Counted from the stretch's first letter, positions 46,405 to 58,596 are shown. The stretch: DNA of 64,000 nucleotides from Geosiphon pyriformis (GCA_016748015.1 JAAOMT010000607.1:158017-222016); one strand, 5' to 3'. Notes: generated by a model not told the origin, from the letters alone. Numbers and translations: made by a program.

Positions 46405-47482
46405 TGTTACGGATAAACTAGGTAAGATAGGAAAATGGTAACGTTTGGTGTTCTTAATTATTGGGAATGCATTTTCTATGTAATTTTGTTGGCTTAATCT
46501 TGATTATCAGTCTTTGAAGATCTGTTCCTGGATGTAAATTTACCCATTGAGTTCTTTGGTTATAAGGCACAGAGTTTGCTTTTTGTCAATTGCAACATTT
46601 TCTATAAATATGAGCTTTCTTTTCCGAGCTAACAAGTGCAGTCATTAGGGTCTGGCATTGTCTTTTCACCCTTCTGGTAAGCTAACAAAATAACATTAAT
46701 ATCCAAAACTTAAGGGGAGCTTCTCTTTTTTACCAGGCTATTATGAAGTCTATTCTCGGACAGTCAATTTTACTATGTTGCTGCTCCACAAAAAATAAGA
46801 AAAAAAAAGAAAAAAAAAGAAAAATAAATTAGTATTGTCAATTGTTGTAATTAAGAGCAATTGGTCCAAATCATTAATAGTTTGAAGCGGTTATGCTAAA
46901 AGCATCTGTCCTGAAACAAAGGTATGAAACAATAGTTAATTCGTGTAAATTCCACAAAGTTTGAGGACATAAATTCATGATTCTGATTTCTTTAATAATT
47001 GGTTTATTTCAGAAGATGAAAATAGAGAAGATAATAAATAATGAAGGGGTATGAATATTTGATTCTTGTCTAAAGGTTCATATCTATTTGTCTGTCTTTT
47101 TTCTAACTTTTACAACTACTTGCTTTTATACATTCTTTTGGTTTTACAGGATTGCTTTCAATTGTTTTGCTATCACTAGCTATTGCTTTGTTATTTCTGT
47201 TATTGCTTCATTTTCTACATTATCACTAATTATTTTATATTATAATCCATTTATCTGATATTATTACATGTTATTCTGTGTTATCCTGCATTATAACATA
47301 TTATTCTATATTATAACACATTATCCAATGTTATTGCAAGCTATTTTGTGTTATTCTGTGTTATAACATGTTATCTTACGTTATAACATATTATTCAATG
47401 TTATTGTATACTATTCTGTGTTATGTCATGTTTTGGTCACATTTCTTTATAACTTTGGATCAGTTTTTCTACTTGGATAACA
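46405..47482 (-). repeat. R8 5' LTR (subtype E)
   Basis: TGTTACGGATAAACTAGG to TGGATAACA. Collinear with 37322-38388 over its whole length with scattered transitions; GTTATAAC array at 47220-47425. Confidence 0.93.
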
Positions 47483-47900
47483 ATAGGTACTATGATGTTA
47501 TTGATTTCAATTGGTAAGTAGTTGATTTCTCCAATTGGAGTTTTGGTCACTCTATTGGCTATTATGATCTTAGTGCTGGCAGCATGATTAACTCAGCAAC
47601 CTAATTGGTTTATGAGTTGTCAAGTAATAATGCTGTCTACTGATCCATTATCTAATATGAATTTGATAGAATGGCCATCAATTTTAGCATTAGTGTACAT
47701 GGTAGTGATCAGTTTTTTTTTGAGTGCAGCTTTACTAAACAAAAGTGTAGATGACAGTTCTTCGAGTTCAAACAGGAAGATTGCTGTTAGTGATTTGTTG
47801 TTGGTAATAATGGCTGAAGATATGTTGCTGGTAAGTGGTAAAGTTTGGTTGGTTTCTATATTATTGGGTGAGACATTTTCTGGGGTAACCAAGAAACTTA
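47483..47900 (-). pseudogene. R7 retropepsin, N-terminal part
   Basis: Frame 47620-47892: KSLTAIFLFELEELSSTLLF, TTMYTNAKIDGHSIKFILDN, GSVDSIIT. The active site reads Asp-Asn-Gly. Then RVTKTPIGEINYLPIEINNI up to the R8 LTR. Confidence 0.87.
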
Positions 47901-50043
47901 AATAGTGTTAAAAATTTGGGTTTAAAACATGCCCAGTTTTCAAATTCCGAGAATGTAATCCTGTTGGTTGGTTAGAGAAGCTGGGAATTGGTTAATAAAC
48001 AACCATTACCAATCTTCAGTTTTGAATAATTCTTGATTTGGGATTTCCTGCTGTCATCTGAGCTGGGTTTGGTGGCAGTGTTTGAAATTGCTGAGATTGA
48101 TAAATTACTGGTGGTGGTGGTTGATATAGTACTTGCAACTGTGGTTAATAAATTGGAGGTTGATATACAAGTGTTTAATAAATTGGCTGCTGCATTATTG
48201 GCAAATAAGTCAGTTAATATGGAGCTGAGTTTTATTGATAATTCAGAATTTGAAACTGGCAATCAAAGTTTCAATATTGATTTTTTGATTATTGGTTATT
48301 TAAACATTGACAGCAGTTGATTTGTAAGTGTCTTTGTCTACCACAATAGTAACAAGTGCATGTTTCTTGCTGCCACTGTTAATTGGTTAATGATGCTGGA
48401 TGTGGTTAATTTTGGAAACAATTGGAGTTTCCTTGATTGCTGTGTTATTGTGGTGGTTAATAGATTGCCTGATTGTTGTTAGTTAAGTATCCCTCTAATT
48501 TCTAATTGATCAAATCACTAAATTGCTTCAATTTGGAATCCAAGTCAAATAATCTGTTCATTACTAGATTTACTACTTGGGCATGGTTGGTTTCTAATTC
48601 AATGGCTTCAAAATCTTTGGCATTGGTAATTACAGCTTGCAGGTTGGCTGGATGCAGTGGGCATATGCATTGCAGGATGCTACTGTGTAATCTATAAATA
48701 AATTGATTTAGGATTTGGACTACTGTAAAATAATTGGTGTTAATTGCTTGTATTTGGCACAAATTTCTATGGAAGCATTCCAAGTAAGTGGTAACAGCTT
48801 CAGTTTCTCCTTGTTTTATGGTGGTAAAGGTATTGGCTAACCAGTTAATGCTGTTATTGTTGCTGAAGTATTATAGAAATTTAAGCTTGAAAACATTGAA
48901 ATCTTGGAGTTTGTTGATCAAGCTTTGATATTAAGAGTCAGCAGTATCTTGGAGAAAATAGGGGATGGCTTGTATGACTCTGGCATTATTTCATCCATTG
49001 GCTGCAATGGCTTTTTCCACATCATTTAGCCACACTTGGGTGTTGTTCTCTTTGCTAGTAAATTTTTTGAGTTTTGCTATTGAGATGTAGGCCATTGGGT
49101 CCAAGTTTGGTTGTTGTGATGGTTGAAGTGGTAATTGCTAAGGTAGTATTGGTGGCTGTTGAAGTTGTTCAGCAATTGGATTAATTGGTTGCTAATTAAT
49201 AATGATTTCTGAAGGTAAGTTTTGCTGATTAATTAACTTGGGGTTTAAATTGTTCTGTGTTTGCTGGGTTTGAATATTCAGAGTTTTAATTTCCAGATTT
49301 TCTGCAATTAGCTTTTGATAATTAAATTCTTGATTCTCTTTTTTTTTTTTCTGAGGCCATTATTTCCCAAGGACTTGTAGTTCCAAAATCTGGTTGAGGC
49401 AGTAGTAATTGAAATCCTGATGACATTGATAATTGTAATTGAAATCTTTCAAAATACTTGCCATAAGTTCTTAATAATTCTGCTTTTTTTTGTTTACTTT
49501 GAAATGGAAATTGTCCAAATGTTAATGTCATGTTTGATGTGGACACAGCTGTTGATGTAATATTGATAGTACTTCTGGGTGTGTAATGATATGATAGGTA
49601 GAATAGAAATTCAAGTCTGGTTTTCTTTCAAATGAGTGGTTATATTCTTTGAGGTATTACTGCTGATGTTTGTAGTTTTCTTTTGTCTTTGTTTGCATAG
49701 GTAATTGGATATCTTTATTGAGTGTGAATTTTAATTTCTTTATTAATTTTAGTAAGAATTGCTGTAAAATCATAATTTGTTGGTAGGTTGGTATTTTGGA
49801 TTAATTTGTTGTAGAAATTTCTCCTTGCCAAGTCAGTTTCTGCAGGTACTCCTAACAAATATGAGATCCTTTTATTGATGTAAAAATTGAAAACTAATTC
49901 TGCTAATAAGTAATTGTTGGTTAATTCTAAGTGTTGACAGTAGTATTAAAATAAGAATTTGGCAAATCCTAAATGGTTTGTCCCTATTTTTTCTGGTTCT
50001 CCCACTTTTGAATTATTGGTGCTGGTTTTCTGTAGAATTATAC
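47901..50043 (-). pseudogene. gag: R7 gag
   Basis: Linker 47901-48300 (frame 47972-48262, Ser/Thr/Asn-rich). Zinc knuckle intact at 48313-48354: CYYCGRQRHLQINC. Capsid-like region 48490-49100: RNLCQIQAINTNYFTVVQIL, HSSILQCICPLHPANLQAVI, NLVMNRLFDLDSKLKQFSDL. N-terminal region from 49322: LTFGQFPFQSKQKKAELLRT, YGKYFERFQLQ, up to about 49990. Stops throughout. Confidence 0.86.
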
Positions 50044-50195
50044 CTTACAAGGAACACTAAATGTTACAAATAATTATTTGAAGTCTCAAGTCAAATAACA
50101 AACTCATAACTTGGTGCTTAATTGATGGCTGAGTAGTAATATTTGAAGGTTTTAGTTGAATTTTTTGTATAATAGACAGAGATTTGATGATGATA

Positions 50196-51425
50196 TGGTA
50201 CAAATTATTTATAGTCATCAAACAATTTATATAATTTTAAATTGTATCTAGTCTTCCAATTTTAATAATATTAAAAAACTAAACTGTAAATATGATAGAT
50301 TAAGTTCTTTTCTTTCACATTTATGGTTTAATTTTTTGAATTATATTATAATTTATAAAGTTATTAAAGTTTAAATTAGCCACTTTTATTATTAATCTTT
50401 AATTTTCAGATGCCGATCAATCATTAAAGTTACATTATCATGTGATAAATCATCAAAGTATTATTATTTTCAGAAAGGCTTTCAATTAATATTAATCTAA
50501 TCTTTAGATGGTCACTTTTTTATAAAGATATAATATCTTTTGGCTTGTATGTCTTCTGCTGGTGACATAGCATCATTAACCATGAATATTCCATTCACAC
50601 CACCACTATATTCAGTTGTCATTATTGAAACAGAAACCCAGATATCAATATTGTTCACACTAGGCATCAAAAAAATTGTAAAAGTACTATGAGTGATTGT
50701 TAGAGAATTTGGAAATGTCATTTGCACTCTATTTGTAATCTTGTGTTATTATAATGTGGATACTTACTTTGAATTTACAAATAACCTTTCAATGACTATA
50801 ATGTTGTGTTTCAAAGAATTGCTTGGATCTAAGAGATATATGAAATTTTCTGTAATAAAGATTTCTGGTTAAATTTAATATTTGAATGATGAATATATCA
50901 AAGAGAAATATAACAACTAAAATACCTATTATGTATTCAACTGAATCATAATCTAGTTTTAGAATTGGTTCCTAGGCTGTAAAAGAAATTTCAATTGTTG
51001 AATATTTCAACAACTTATTAGAATGTGATATATAATAGCTTATCACAATAATCAAGAAACTTACATCAGTTGGTGTTAATTTAGGGGAATCAGATTAGAA
51101 TTGAAAGATCTTTGGCTTTATTTTGATTAAGAAAACTGAAGTTGTCTTAAAGCCCATAATCTTGAATAGCTCTTTTTTATTAGTGTTGTATATTTTCTAA
51201 CAAGTTCATTTTGATGCAAAAAATGTATAAAACGTATTAGTTTAAGTAGATAAAACCCAGATTTTTTTGTAAAAGCCTAATAAACTTCTTACTTATAAAT
51301 AATATATTAAAAACACATATATATTAACCAATAAAATTTAATTATATAAATAAAAACATGTGAAGATCATCATTTAAAATTTTGGACTGATCTACATTTT
51401 TGATGATTATAAATGGTTTGCACTA
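50196..51425. mobile_element. D1: 1230-base TIR transposon in an LTR
   Basis: The R7 LTR is broken after GATGATGATA and resumes at TAGTAATTTT. The insert's ends are inverted repeats: left TGGTACAAATTATTTATAG, right (inverted) TAGTGCAAACCATTTATAA, both going on as TCATCAAA; 22 of 27 positions match and all five mismatches are transitions. TA flanks both sides. A TA target and this style of end fit the Tc1/mariner group, but no transposase is seen inside, so it is probably non-autonomous. Confidence 0.8.
50512..51168 (-). CDS. Intron-containing gene fragment inside D1
   Basis: Four pieces on the minus strand join in phase: 51065 to about 51168, 50926-50971, 50768-50849 and 50512-50728. The three gaps start GTAAGT, GTATTT and GTAAGT and end TAG, CAG and TAG (93, 76 and 39 bases). 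The last piece is best: SVNNIDIWVSVSIMTTEYSG, GVNGIFMVNDAMSPAEDIQA, KRYYIFIKK. The piece before gives LLDPSNSLKHNIIVIERLFV. The first piece has a TAA. I do not recognise the protein and see no 5' end. It is probably a captured host fragment; splice sites are predicted by eye. Confidence 0.45.
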
Positions 51426-52205
51426 TAGTAATTTTCTGGAATTGCAATTCTTGCCCAATTTCTTTTTCAGCTTGGTGGCCAGATTTACTTTGGCAGTCAT
51501 GCCCTTCTAATAAGCTATCTATTAATATATATATAATTTTATCCATATTTCTGGGTCTTTTACCAGGCTATTCTTGATGTCAATAACTTTGTATTTTAAT
51601 TCTTAATCAATTAATATACAACAATAAAATCAAAGAAAAGAAAAAAAAAATAAAAAGAAATAAAGAAATAAGCCAAGGCAATTTATAAGTTAATATTTTA
51701 TCAATAGCCATAATCAAGAGCTATTGTTTTAGTGTAGTCAAGTATAGATTATTATTAACATGAAATATTGATAGTAGAGAGTGGATTGAGATAGCAAATA
51801 GTTATTTATTGATATTTGTGATTTTGGAAGATTGCTTAGATGAAATCTAAACTGAGAGATCTCTCTTTTTTTTGTATTTTTTAATAATTATGATTTGTAA
51901 GTCTAATTGACTCTGAGTCTTCTTGACTAATTTTCTAACTTTTGATACTACTGCTATATATATATATTTAAGATTCCTTAATTCCTCAATTTTTCACACC
52001 AGGAATCCTAGAATTTCTGGAATCCTGCAATTTTTTTGAGAGAAATTCTGGAATTTTGAAATCTTGTAATTTCTTATATAAGAATTCTGAAATTTCTAGA
52101 ATCCTGCAATTCCTTTAAGAGGAATTCTGGAATTCCATATTTACTATGTCTACTTCTGATTGGCTAATTTATATGCTAATATACTTCTTATATTCTATAA
52201 GTAAC

Positions 52206-52946
52206 AATGTACTGGCCATATGGCAAAATAGAAATTGGTTAACAAATGAAGATAATTTCTCCTTTGTCAATAATCTTTTTCTCTATTATATTAATTGGTA
52301 TATCTATTCTCCTTATGGATCCAAATCCACTAATCTCTTTAGCTGTAATTCCTAATTCCTCCCTATTTCTTATTAATATTAATTAAACTACTTTAATTAG
52401 AAGCAGGAATATTGTCTGTGCTATTTTTTCATTTGGCTCTATGATATAGGCCTTTTTTGAATCATTCTGTAATATTGTAATAATATTTTTGACATATTTT
52501 ACATCAATTATTCCTTTTTTTATGTTGATTCTCTTTTTTGCTAAACTAGATCTAGATGCTAATTGAACTATTGTTGTTGCTAGGATTTTCAGTGCTATTT
52601 TCAAATCAATACAGATGCATAAATGTGATTCTAATTTGATGGCATTTTTTCTGGAATATTTCAAATCAAATCTTGTATCTGTATCATGTGCACATTTCAG
52701 AATAATATCTTTATTGTTATCACTAAACCATCTTAATTTCTGTTTTTTAAAAAGATTAAGAAATGTGATGTATTGTTCAAGATTTAAATCGGAGTTTGAA
52801 TTGTCATTATTATTATTGCCATTTTGAACAGAGCTAGAACTATTGTTGTTATTGTTATTAGAGTTTAAATTGGGATTGAATATCGATTCTAATTCTGATG
52901 CACAGCTGTTAATTGGTTCTTTTTTTTCAGAGATTGTGTAGATCAT
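52206..52946 (-). pseudogene. R6 dUTPase and Asn-rich linker
   Basis: The 187-codon open frame 52383-52946 is among the longest in the window. It begins in the end of the Cys-rich region (PINSCASELESIFNPN), passes an Asn/Ser-rich tract with long AAC/AAT runs, and gives TRFDLKYSRKNAIKLE (motif 1), SRSSLAKKRINIK, GIIDVKYVKNI, NEKIAQTIFLLL. Motif 5, SGFGSIRRI, is at about 52305-52335 after a frameshift. Gly of motif 1 is Arg. Confidence 0.88.
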
Positions 52947-53800
52947 GCATGCTGGTGAATTGTAAATAAGATTACACTCATTACAAAGAATTAAGCAGTA
53001 TTAACAAAGTCGAGTGTTTAGCTGCTCTAACTGCTATTCCTGTTTTTTTCAAGTGAGTGCTAGGTTCTGGTAATATTCATGAAATTGCTCTGAGTTGTTC
53101 TTGACATTGTCAAAAACATCAAAAATAAGAATATATTTAGGTTCAGAAAAAGAAAGTGGATTGTTTTTAATTTCCTGCAGTTTGCTAAATAAAGCATCTT
53201 TAACTTTAGCACTTACTATTCTCCAAATTTCATGCTCATCATGTGGATAACCTTCTAAATGTTTGAGTGCTTACTTCTAGATGTTATCAATCAGAGTTTC
53301 TTTTTTTACTCAGTTATTTATAAGAATCATGTATTGGCATGTTTCATCATATGTTCTTCTTTACTTAGAAATGTCATTTCATATTTTTTCATTTAATAGA
53401 ATAGTTCTACATGCAAAACAAAGTTTGTTGTCTTATTTTTCTTGTTTTTTTGGTCATCCAAAGCATTCAAAGACACATGAATGACAATAGAACTTTGTTG
53501 CAGTTGGTCATTTCTTATTGTCACCACAGCATATGCTTATTGTGGACAATTTTTTGCCATAATCAATGCATATTAGCTTGGGTTAATGATAATTTGGTTG
53601 ATGAATGGTGGAGTACAGTATATAAGTAAAGATAGTGGCTGGTGTTAATTCTTCTTTTTTTTCCTTTTTTTTTTTCCTCTCAAGTTAAAATCAGTGGCAG
53701 CTTATTGTAGTCTTTTTTGATCCACAAAACTTAGTAGGCTTCCCAGATAGGTTTATTTTTTTTTCTTTCAGCTCTATTAGTGGTGTTAGTAGGGTGATGC
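52947..53800 (-). pseudogene. R6 Cys-rich multi-zinc region and linker
   Basis: Blocks matching R3 on the minus strand: NECNLIYNSPACMI near 52950-52990, LEGYPHDEHEIWRIVSAKVK near 53205-53260, QYMILINNW near 53310, LCFACRTILLNEKI near 53400, KLICIDYGKKLSTISICCGD near 53520-53580, and the Lys/Glu linker near 53640-53780. Frame broken by stops. Confidence 0.75.
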
Positions 53801-54500
53801 TAGATTTAAAATGACCACAAATTGCTGATACTTGAGTGTGGTGGCTGTTCTGGCTGAGCTGTAATTTTTGGGTAGTCCAATCAAGTACAGTATTAGCTTT
53901 AGCCAGTCAATTATTACTAATGAAAGCTTTGTATTGGGTGGTTTTTATAATTAGGATTTTAATAGGTATGATAATGCTGTTGATTTCAAAAGAAAAGTTA
54001 TTGATTTTGCTGATTGGAGTTTTGGTAGCTCTATTAGCAGTAATAATTCTGGTATTGGCAGCTTAATCAACTTGGTAACCTAATTGGTCCATGAGTTGTC
54101 ATGTAATAATGCTGCCTGCTAATCTGCTGTTAAGAATCAGTTTGATAGACTGATTATTAACATTGAGATCTGTGTATATTGCAGTAATGAGTTTGGTGTT
54201 GAAAGTGGCTTCACTAAAAAGAGGCATTGTTGATTCTTCAAGTTTGAAGAGAAAGATGGCTGCAAGTAATTCATCTTTAGTAATGGTTGCTGGAGATATA
54301 TTGTTGGTGAATGGTTTTTGGTTGGCTTTTAGGTTGTGAGATGTGGCATCTTTTGGGATGACCAGAAGACTTAAATAGTTTTGGGAATTTGGATTTTAAG
54401 TGTATTTGGTCTCTGAACTCTACTGTTGTGATCCTGATGATTGGGTTAAGGAACTGGGAATGGGTTAGTATATAACTATTACCAATCACCAGTTTTGTTG
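53801..54500 (-). pseudogene. R6 retropepsin
   Basis: Reads LITAIYTDLNVNNQSIKLIL, then NSRLAG in the place of DSGSAD, QLMDQLGYQVD, RATKTPISKINNFSFEINSI, IPIKILIIKTTQYKAFISNN, NTVLDWTTQKLQLSQNS. Catalytic Asp and Gly both lost. Upstream LLAAIFLFKLEE-like at 54240-54270. Confidence 0.85.
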
Positions 54501-56498
54501 AGTATAAATGACTTTTGGCCTTTAATTTCTAGATATTAGATGAGCTGAATTTGATGGCAGTGTTTGAATTGATGGGTTTTGATAAATTATTTATGATGGT
54601 GAAGTTTGATAAATTATGAGTGTTGCTGGTTAATAAATTGGTGGTTGATAAATTGGCTGTGTAATTGGTAAGTAATAAAGCTGATATTGATGTTGTTTGT
54701 TTGATAAATTGTTTGTGTAATTCGAAGTCTGAAATTAGCAATTGGAATTTTTATATTAATTCTCTAATTGTTATGTATTTAATCATAATCAACAATCTTT
54801 TTGGATGTGTTTATGTTTACTGCAATAATAGCAATTACATGTTTTTTGTGACCATAACTGATTTGATGATAACAAACATGATTAATTCTGGATCCGATTA
54901 GAATTTTCTGAATTTGCATGTCATTATGGTGGTTGATAAATGGTCTAATTGTTATTAGTTAAATATTTCTCTAATTTTTAATTAATGAATTCCATTAATT
55001 GTTTCAGTTTTGAATCCAAGTCAGATGATCTGTTCATTACTAAATTGACAGCTTGGGCATGATTGGCTTTTAATTCAGCTGATTTTAAATATCTGACATG
55101 GTTAATGACATCCTGAAGAGTAGCTGGACATAATGAGTGTATACATTGTAATAGGCTGCTGTATAATCTGTGAATAAACTGATTCAAAATCTGTAATACT
55201 ATAAAGTAGTTTGTATTGATGATCTGAATTTGATGCAGATTTTAATAAAAGCATCCCAAGTAAGTAGTGACTGCTTCAGTGTCTTCTTGTTTGATAGTAG
55301 TGAAATTAGTTGCTAAGTAATTAATACTGTTATGATTGCTAAAATATTGCAGAAATGCAACTTTGAATGCATTGAAATCTTGTGGTTTGTTTACAAGATT
55401 TTGGTACCAGGAATTAGTGGTGTTTTGTAGAAAGTACAGAATGGCTTGTATTGTTTTAATTGTTGGTGATTATTGCTTTAGCTACATCATTAAGCCAAAC
55501 TTAGACATTATTTTTTTCACTGGTGAATTTTTCTAACTTGGCAATAGATGCATATGCCATTGATGCAACTAATGGTTGTTGTGGTAGTTACTATTGAAGT
55601 AGTTGTTGCTGTTGTTGTGGTGGTACAACAGCTGGTGGTGGATTTATCACGATTTCTGGAGGTAAGTTTTGCTGATTAATAATGTTGGGATTTGGATCAT
55701 TCTGATTTTGTTAAGTTTGATTAGTCAGGATTTTAATTTCTGAATTTTCTAAGATTGGATTTTGGTAGTTAAATTCTTGATTCTCATCTTTTTTTTCCTC
55801 TGATTCAGTTACTTCCTAAGGACTCATGGTTCTGAAATCTGGTGGAGGTGGTGGTAATCAAAATCTTGATAATGTTAATAATTACAATTTAAATCTCTCA
55901 AAATATTTACCATAGATTTCTAATAGGTTGGCTTTTAATTGTTTATTTTGGAAGAGTATTTGTGCCAATAGTGTTTTTGTATTTGATATGAATACACCCA
56001 CTGATGAAATGTTAATGGCACTTCTGGGTGTATAGTGGTATAATAGATGAATTGGTAATTTAACTCTTATTTTCTTCCAAGTAAGTAATTGTATTCTCTG
56101 AAATGTTACTGCTGGTGTTTATAGTTTTCTTTTGTTTTTGTTTGCATAAGTGATTAAATATCTTTGTTGCATGTAATTTTCAATCTTTCTGTTAATTTCA
56201 GTAATAATTAATGTAAAGTTATAATTTACTGGTAAGCTGGTGTTTTGAATTAATTTGTTGTAAAAATTTCCTCTTGCTGATTCAGTATTTACTTGTGCTT
56301 CTAAAAAATAGAAAATTCTCTTGTTAACATAGAAATTAAAGGCTGATTCAGCTGATAAGTAATTGTTGGTTAATCCCAAGTGTTAACAATAATACTGAAA
56401 TAAGGATTTGGTAAATTCTAAATGGTTTGTCTCTATTTTTTTTGATTCTGCCACTTTTGAATGGTTGTTGTTGGTGCTGATTCTTTGTAGAATTATAC
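54501..56498 (-). pseudogene. gag: R6 gag
   Basis: Linker 54501-54780. Zinc knuckle CYYCSKHKHIQKDC at 54792-54833. Capsid-like 54960-55560 (frame 54978-55187: HRLYSSLLQCIHSLCPATLQ, AQAVNLVMNRSSDLDSKLKQ). A Gln/Pro-rich stretch 55560-55800. N-terminal region, frame 56119-56379: LTNNYLSAESAFNFYVNKRI, ARGNFYNKLIQNTSLPVNYN. Degenerate primer site at 56499-56514. Confidence 0.86.
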
Positions 56499-56516
56499 CT
56501 CACAGGAAGTACTAAA

Positions 56517-57322
56517 TATTACAGGTAATTATTTGGAATTTCAAATCAAATAACAAACTTGTAACTTGGTGCTCAATAGCTAATATAGTTGATAATATCT
56601 AAAGGTTTTGAATGGATCTGAAGATTTTGGATTGAGTTTTTTGTATGATGAACAGAGATTTAACAGTTGATGTTTGTAATGTTTCTTAAGTAGTTTTTCC
56701 AATTTCTGTCTTCAGTATGGTGGTTAGTTTATTTTGACAGTTATGCTCTTTTAGTAAACTATCTATTAATTATATGTTATGTTCTACCCTTATCTTTGGA
56801 TATTTTATTAGGCTATCTATGACATCAATTATTTAGTGTTTATTCTTTTAATCAATTAGTAAATAACCTGAAAGCAACAAAATAAATAAAATAAAGAAAA
56901 TAAAGAAATTAAGCCAAAGCAATTAAGTTAGTATCCTGTCAATAGCTGTGATCAAGAGCTATTGTTTCAATATAGTTAAGTATTTATTGCTATCAACATA
57001 AAGTGTTAATAGTGGAAAATAAATTGAGATAACAAATAGTTATTTATTGATATTTGAGATTTGAAAGATTGCTTAAATAAAATCTAAACTGAGAGGTTTG
57101 TCTTTTTTTGTTTCTAATGCTATTGCTATATATACATAATTTTTTTTACACAAAAAATTCTTTTTCTTTGCTAGATTTTCTGCAAAATTCTCAATTTCCT
57201 GAAACATTCAGGATTTTCTGAAAAATTCTCTTTTCTCTGCTTCTATTCTAATTGGTTAATTTATAATTATGTGTTTTTCTCTTTTTGATTATGTATTATT
57301 TTCTTTTTTTCTAAGTGTAATA
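56517..57322 (-). repeat. R6 5' LTR (subtype D)
   Basis: TATTACAGGTAATTATTTGG to AAGTGTAATA; pairs with 31037-31918, sharing the CTTTGCTAGATTTTCTGCAA U3 block at 57170. Confidence 0.92.
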
Positions 57323-58596
57323 TCGTGTATAGTCAATAGATTGTTCTAATATATAGTGTCAGATTTGTTTTTTTTCTAATAATGTCTTTGATATTTTGTA
57401 TTATCTCTGAATTGAATATTCTTTTAGATTTGTCAAAATATAATTTCTGAATATTCAATTTTTGTCCCAACTAATAATAACAGTATAATATTGGAAGTTG
57501 TTCCATCTATTGATTCCAATTTTTTTTTGTGAGTTTCTTGGTTGGAACTATAATAAGTATTTTTCCAAAAGTGCTTTTCATATTTTATCTGACCAGTTTT
57601 GTGTTTGGTTTTGTGGTTGCTGATATAATATATTCTTTGTTTTTCTTTTCTATTTGGTGTTTTAATAGCAGATTGTTTGGTGGTTAACAACAATTTCTAT
57701 GTTCAATTGTTGTTGGTTTAAGGCCTGAAATAATTGTTAAGCTAAGGTGTGAATATAATCTGGTATTTCCATTTTTTTTGTTGCTTTTGTTACATATACT
57801 GTGGTTTTATATACTTTTTTGGTCAATTAACTTGATGTGTTTGAATCAATAATTATAATTAATTCCAGATTTCATGAAATCTTATCTGATTAGACTATTA
57901 TTTGTTGTACTTTTAGTTGTAGAATATTACTGATTAATAATAATGCTGTATTGTAGTATGGTTTTAATCAATTACTATGTGCTGCTTTGGCTAAAATTTT
58001 GTTGTTCCATCTCAGTTTGTAAGCTCTATTTCCTAGAATTTTTTTAATATGAAATGGTTTAACTAAGTCAATTCCAATTTTGTCAAATAGTTGTTTCACT
58101 TTAATTGATCTTAGTGGTTTATTGGATTTTGTTCCTTCTCTTTTTTAATAAGCATCACAATTTTGAACATATTGGATAATGTTTGGATACATTAATGGCC
58201 AATAATATTTTTTTTTGGTTCTTTCTATGGTTGCTTCTTTATGAAAGTGTCCTGCTGTTAAATCTGAGTACATATTGTATAGTATTGTTTTTTTCTTTGA
58301 TTCTGTAATTACTCTGAGTGGTTGATCTGAATTCTTTCTGTTTTTTCAATATAATATATTTTAGTAAGTGATAAAATATTTGGATTGTTGTTTTATGTTG
58401 TTTTGTTCCTTTGGAGATAATTTTTTCTTAAACTGCTGAGTATTAATATAGTATTAGAGTTGTTAATATTTTTGTGTATTTATTTTTTGTTATATTTTTG
58501 GGTTAAAATGTTCTTAAATTTGTTCTTTTCTTTTTTTGTAATATATTGTATATTTAAATAGTGAAAGTTCTATTTTCTATCTAGTGTGGTAGTCAT
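57323..58596 (-). pseudogene. pol: R5 tail, deleted integrase and RNase H
   Basis: Continues R5's tail (57323-57990: frame 57433-57693 is a chance frame; the R2-like blocks are LAQQLFQALNQQQLNIEIVV and KVYKTTVYVTKATKKMEIPD). At about 58058 the C-terminal integrase block jumps to IGIDLVK near 58080, so the catalytic core is deleted. The zinc-binding part (ARHFHKEATIE-like, 58220-58250) and the RNase H start follow, cut by the R9 LTR. Confidence 0.8.

Larger units (their letters stand above)
37322..47482 (-). mobile_element. R8: complete, distinct Ty3/gypsy family, innermost of the nest
   Basis: Long LTRs (37322-38388, 1067 bases; 46405-47482, 1078 bases) that differ from all others in U3. Internal region 8.0 kb with gag, protease, Cys-rich region, dUTPase, RT, RNase H, integrase and a different basic tail. 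Inserted in R7's protease: the flanks fit a decayed five-base duplication of ATTGG. Integrase keeps the catalytic Glu and protease keeps Asp-Ser-Gly, unlike the other copies. Confidence 0.92.
35765..52205 (-). mobile_element. R7: non-autonomous element carrying R8 and D1
   Basis: LTRs 35765-36665 and 50062-52205 (the latter split by D1) are both subtype B, sharing a TTGATACTACTGCTATATATA block. Without R8 the internal region is only 3.2 kb: gag, protease, Cys-rich region, then an in-frame jump to the tail end. dUTPase, RT, RNase H and integrase are absent, so it would have needed another element's enzymes. Confidence 0.88.
50062..52205 (-). repeat. R7 5' LTR (subtype B), split by D1
   Basis: Parts 50062-50195 and 51426-52205; without D1 and the duplicated TA it is about 912 bases, like its partner 35765-36665. 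A degenerate primer site (TAGTGTTCCTTGTAAG, inverted) abuts it at 50044-50059. Confidence 0.92.
31037..57322 (-). mobile_element. R6: full-length minus-strand element carrying R7
   Basis: Its LTRs (31037-31918 and 56517-57322) share a U3 seen nowhere else here, with TTGCTAGATTTTCTGCAAAA and a Lys-codon-like AGAAAAAAAG start. Internal order: tail, integrase, RNase H, RT, pre-RT (31919-35764), then the R7 insertion, then dUTPase, Cys-rich region, protease, gag (52206-56516). The join across R7 restores a block seen at 13535-13560 in R2, with ATGT on both sides. Confidence 0.9.
29996..58596 (-). mobile_element. R5: minus-strand element split by R6 and R9
   Basis: Seen as a 3' LTR (29996-30837), 199 bases of tail (30838-31036), and, after the R6 insertion, more tail plus integrase and RNase H pieces (57323-58596). 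There R9 interrupts it. The join across R6 reproduces the R2 sequence around 17095-17125, with a decayed duplication (TTGT / TCGT). The end at 58596 is only where R9 begins; the remainder lies off the window. Confidence 0.82.

Noticed and set aside
50512-50727. Transposase of D1
   Set aside because: No DDE/D or helix-turn-helix pattern seen; the sequence looks like an unrelated protein fragment.
53836-54066. 76-codon hydrophobic plus-strand frame
   Set aside because: Antisense to the R6 protease, whose motifs are clear on the minus strand.
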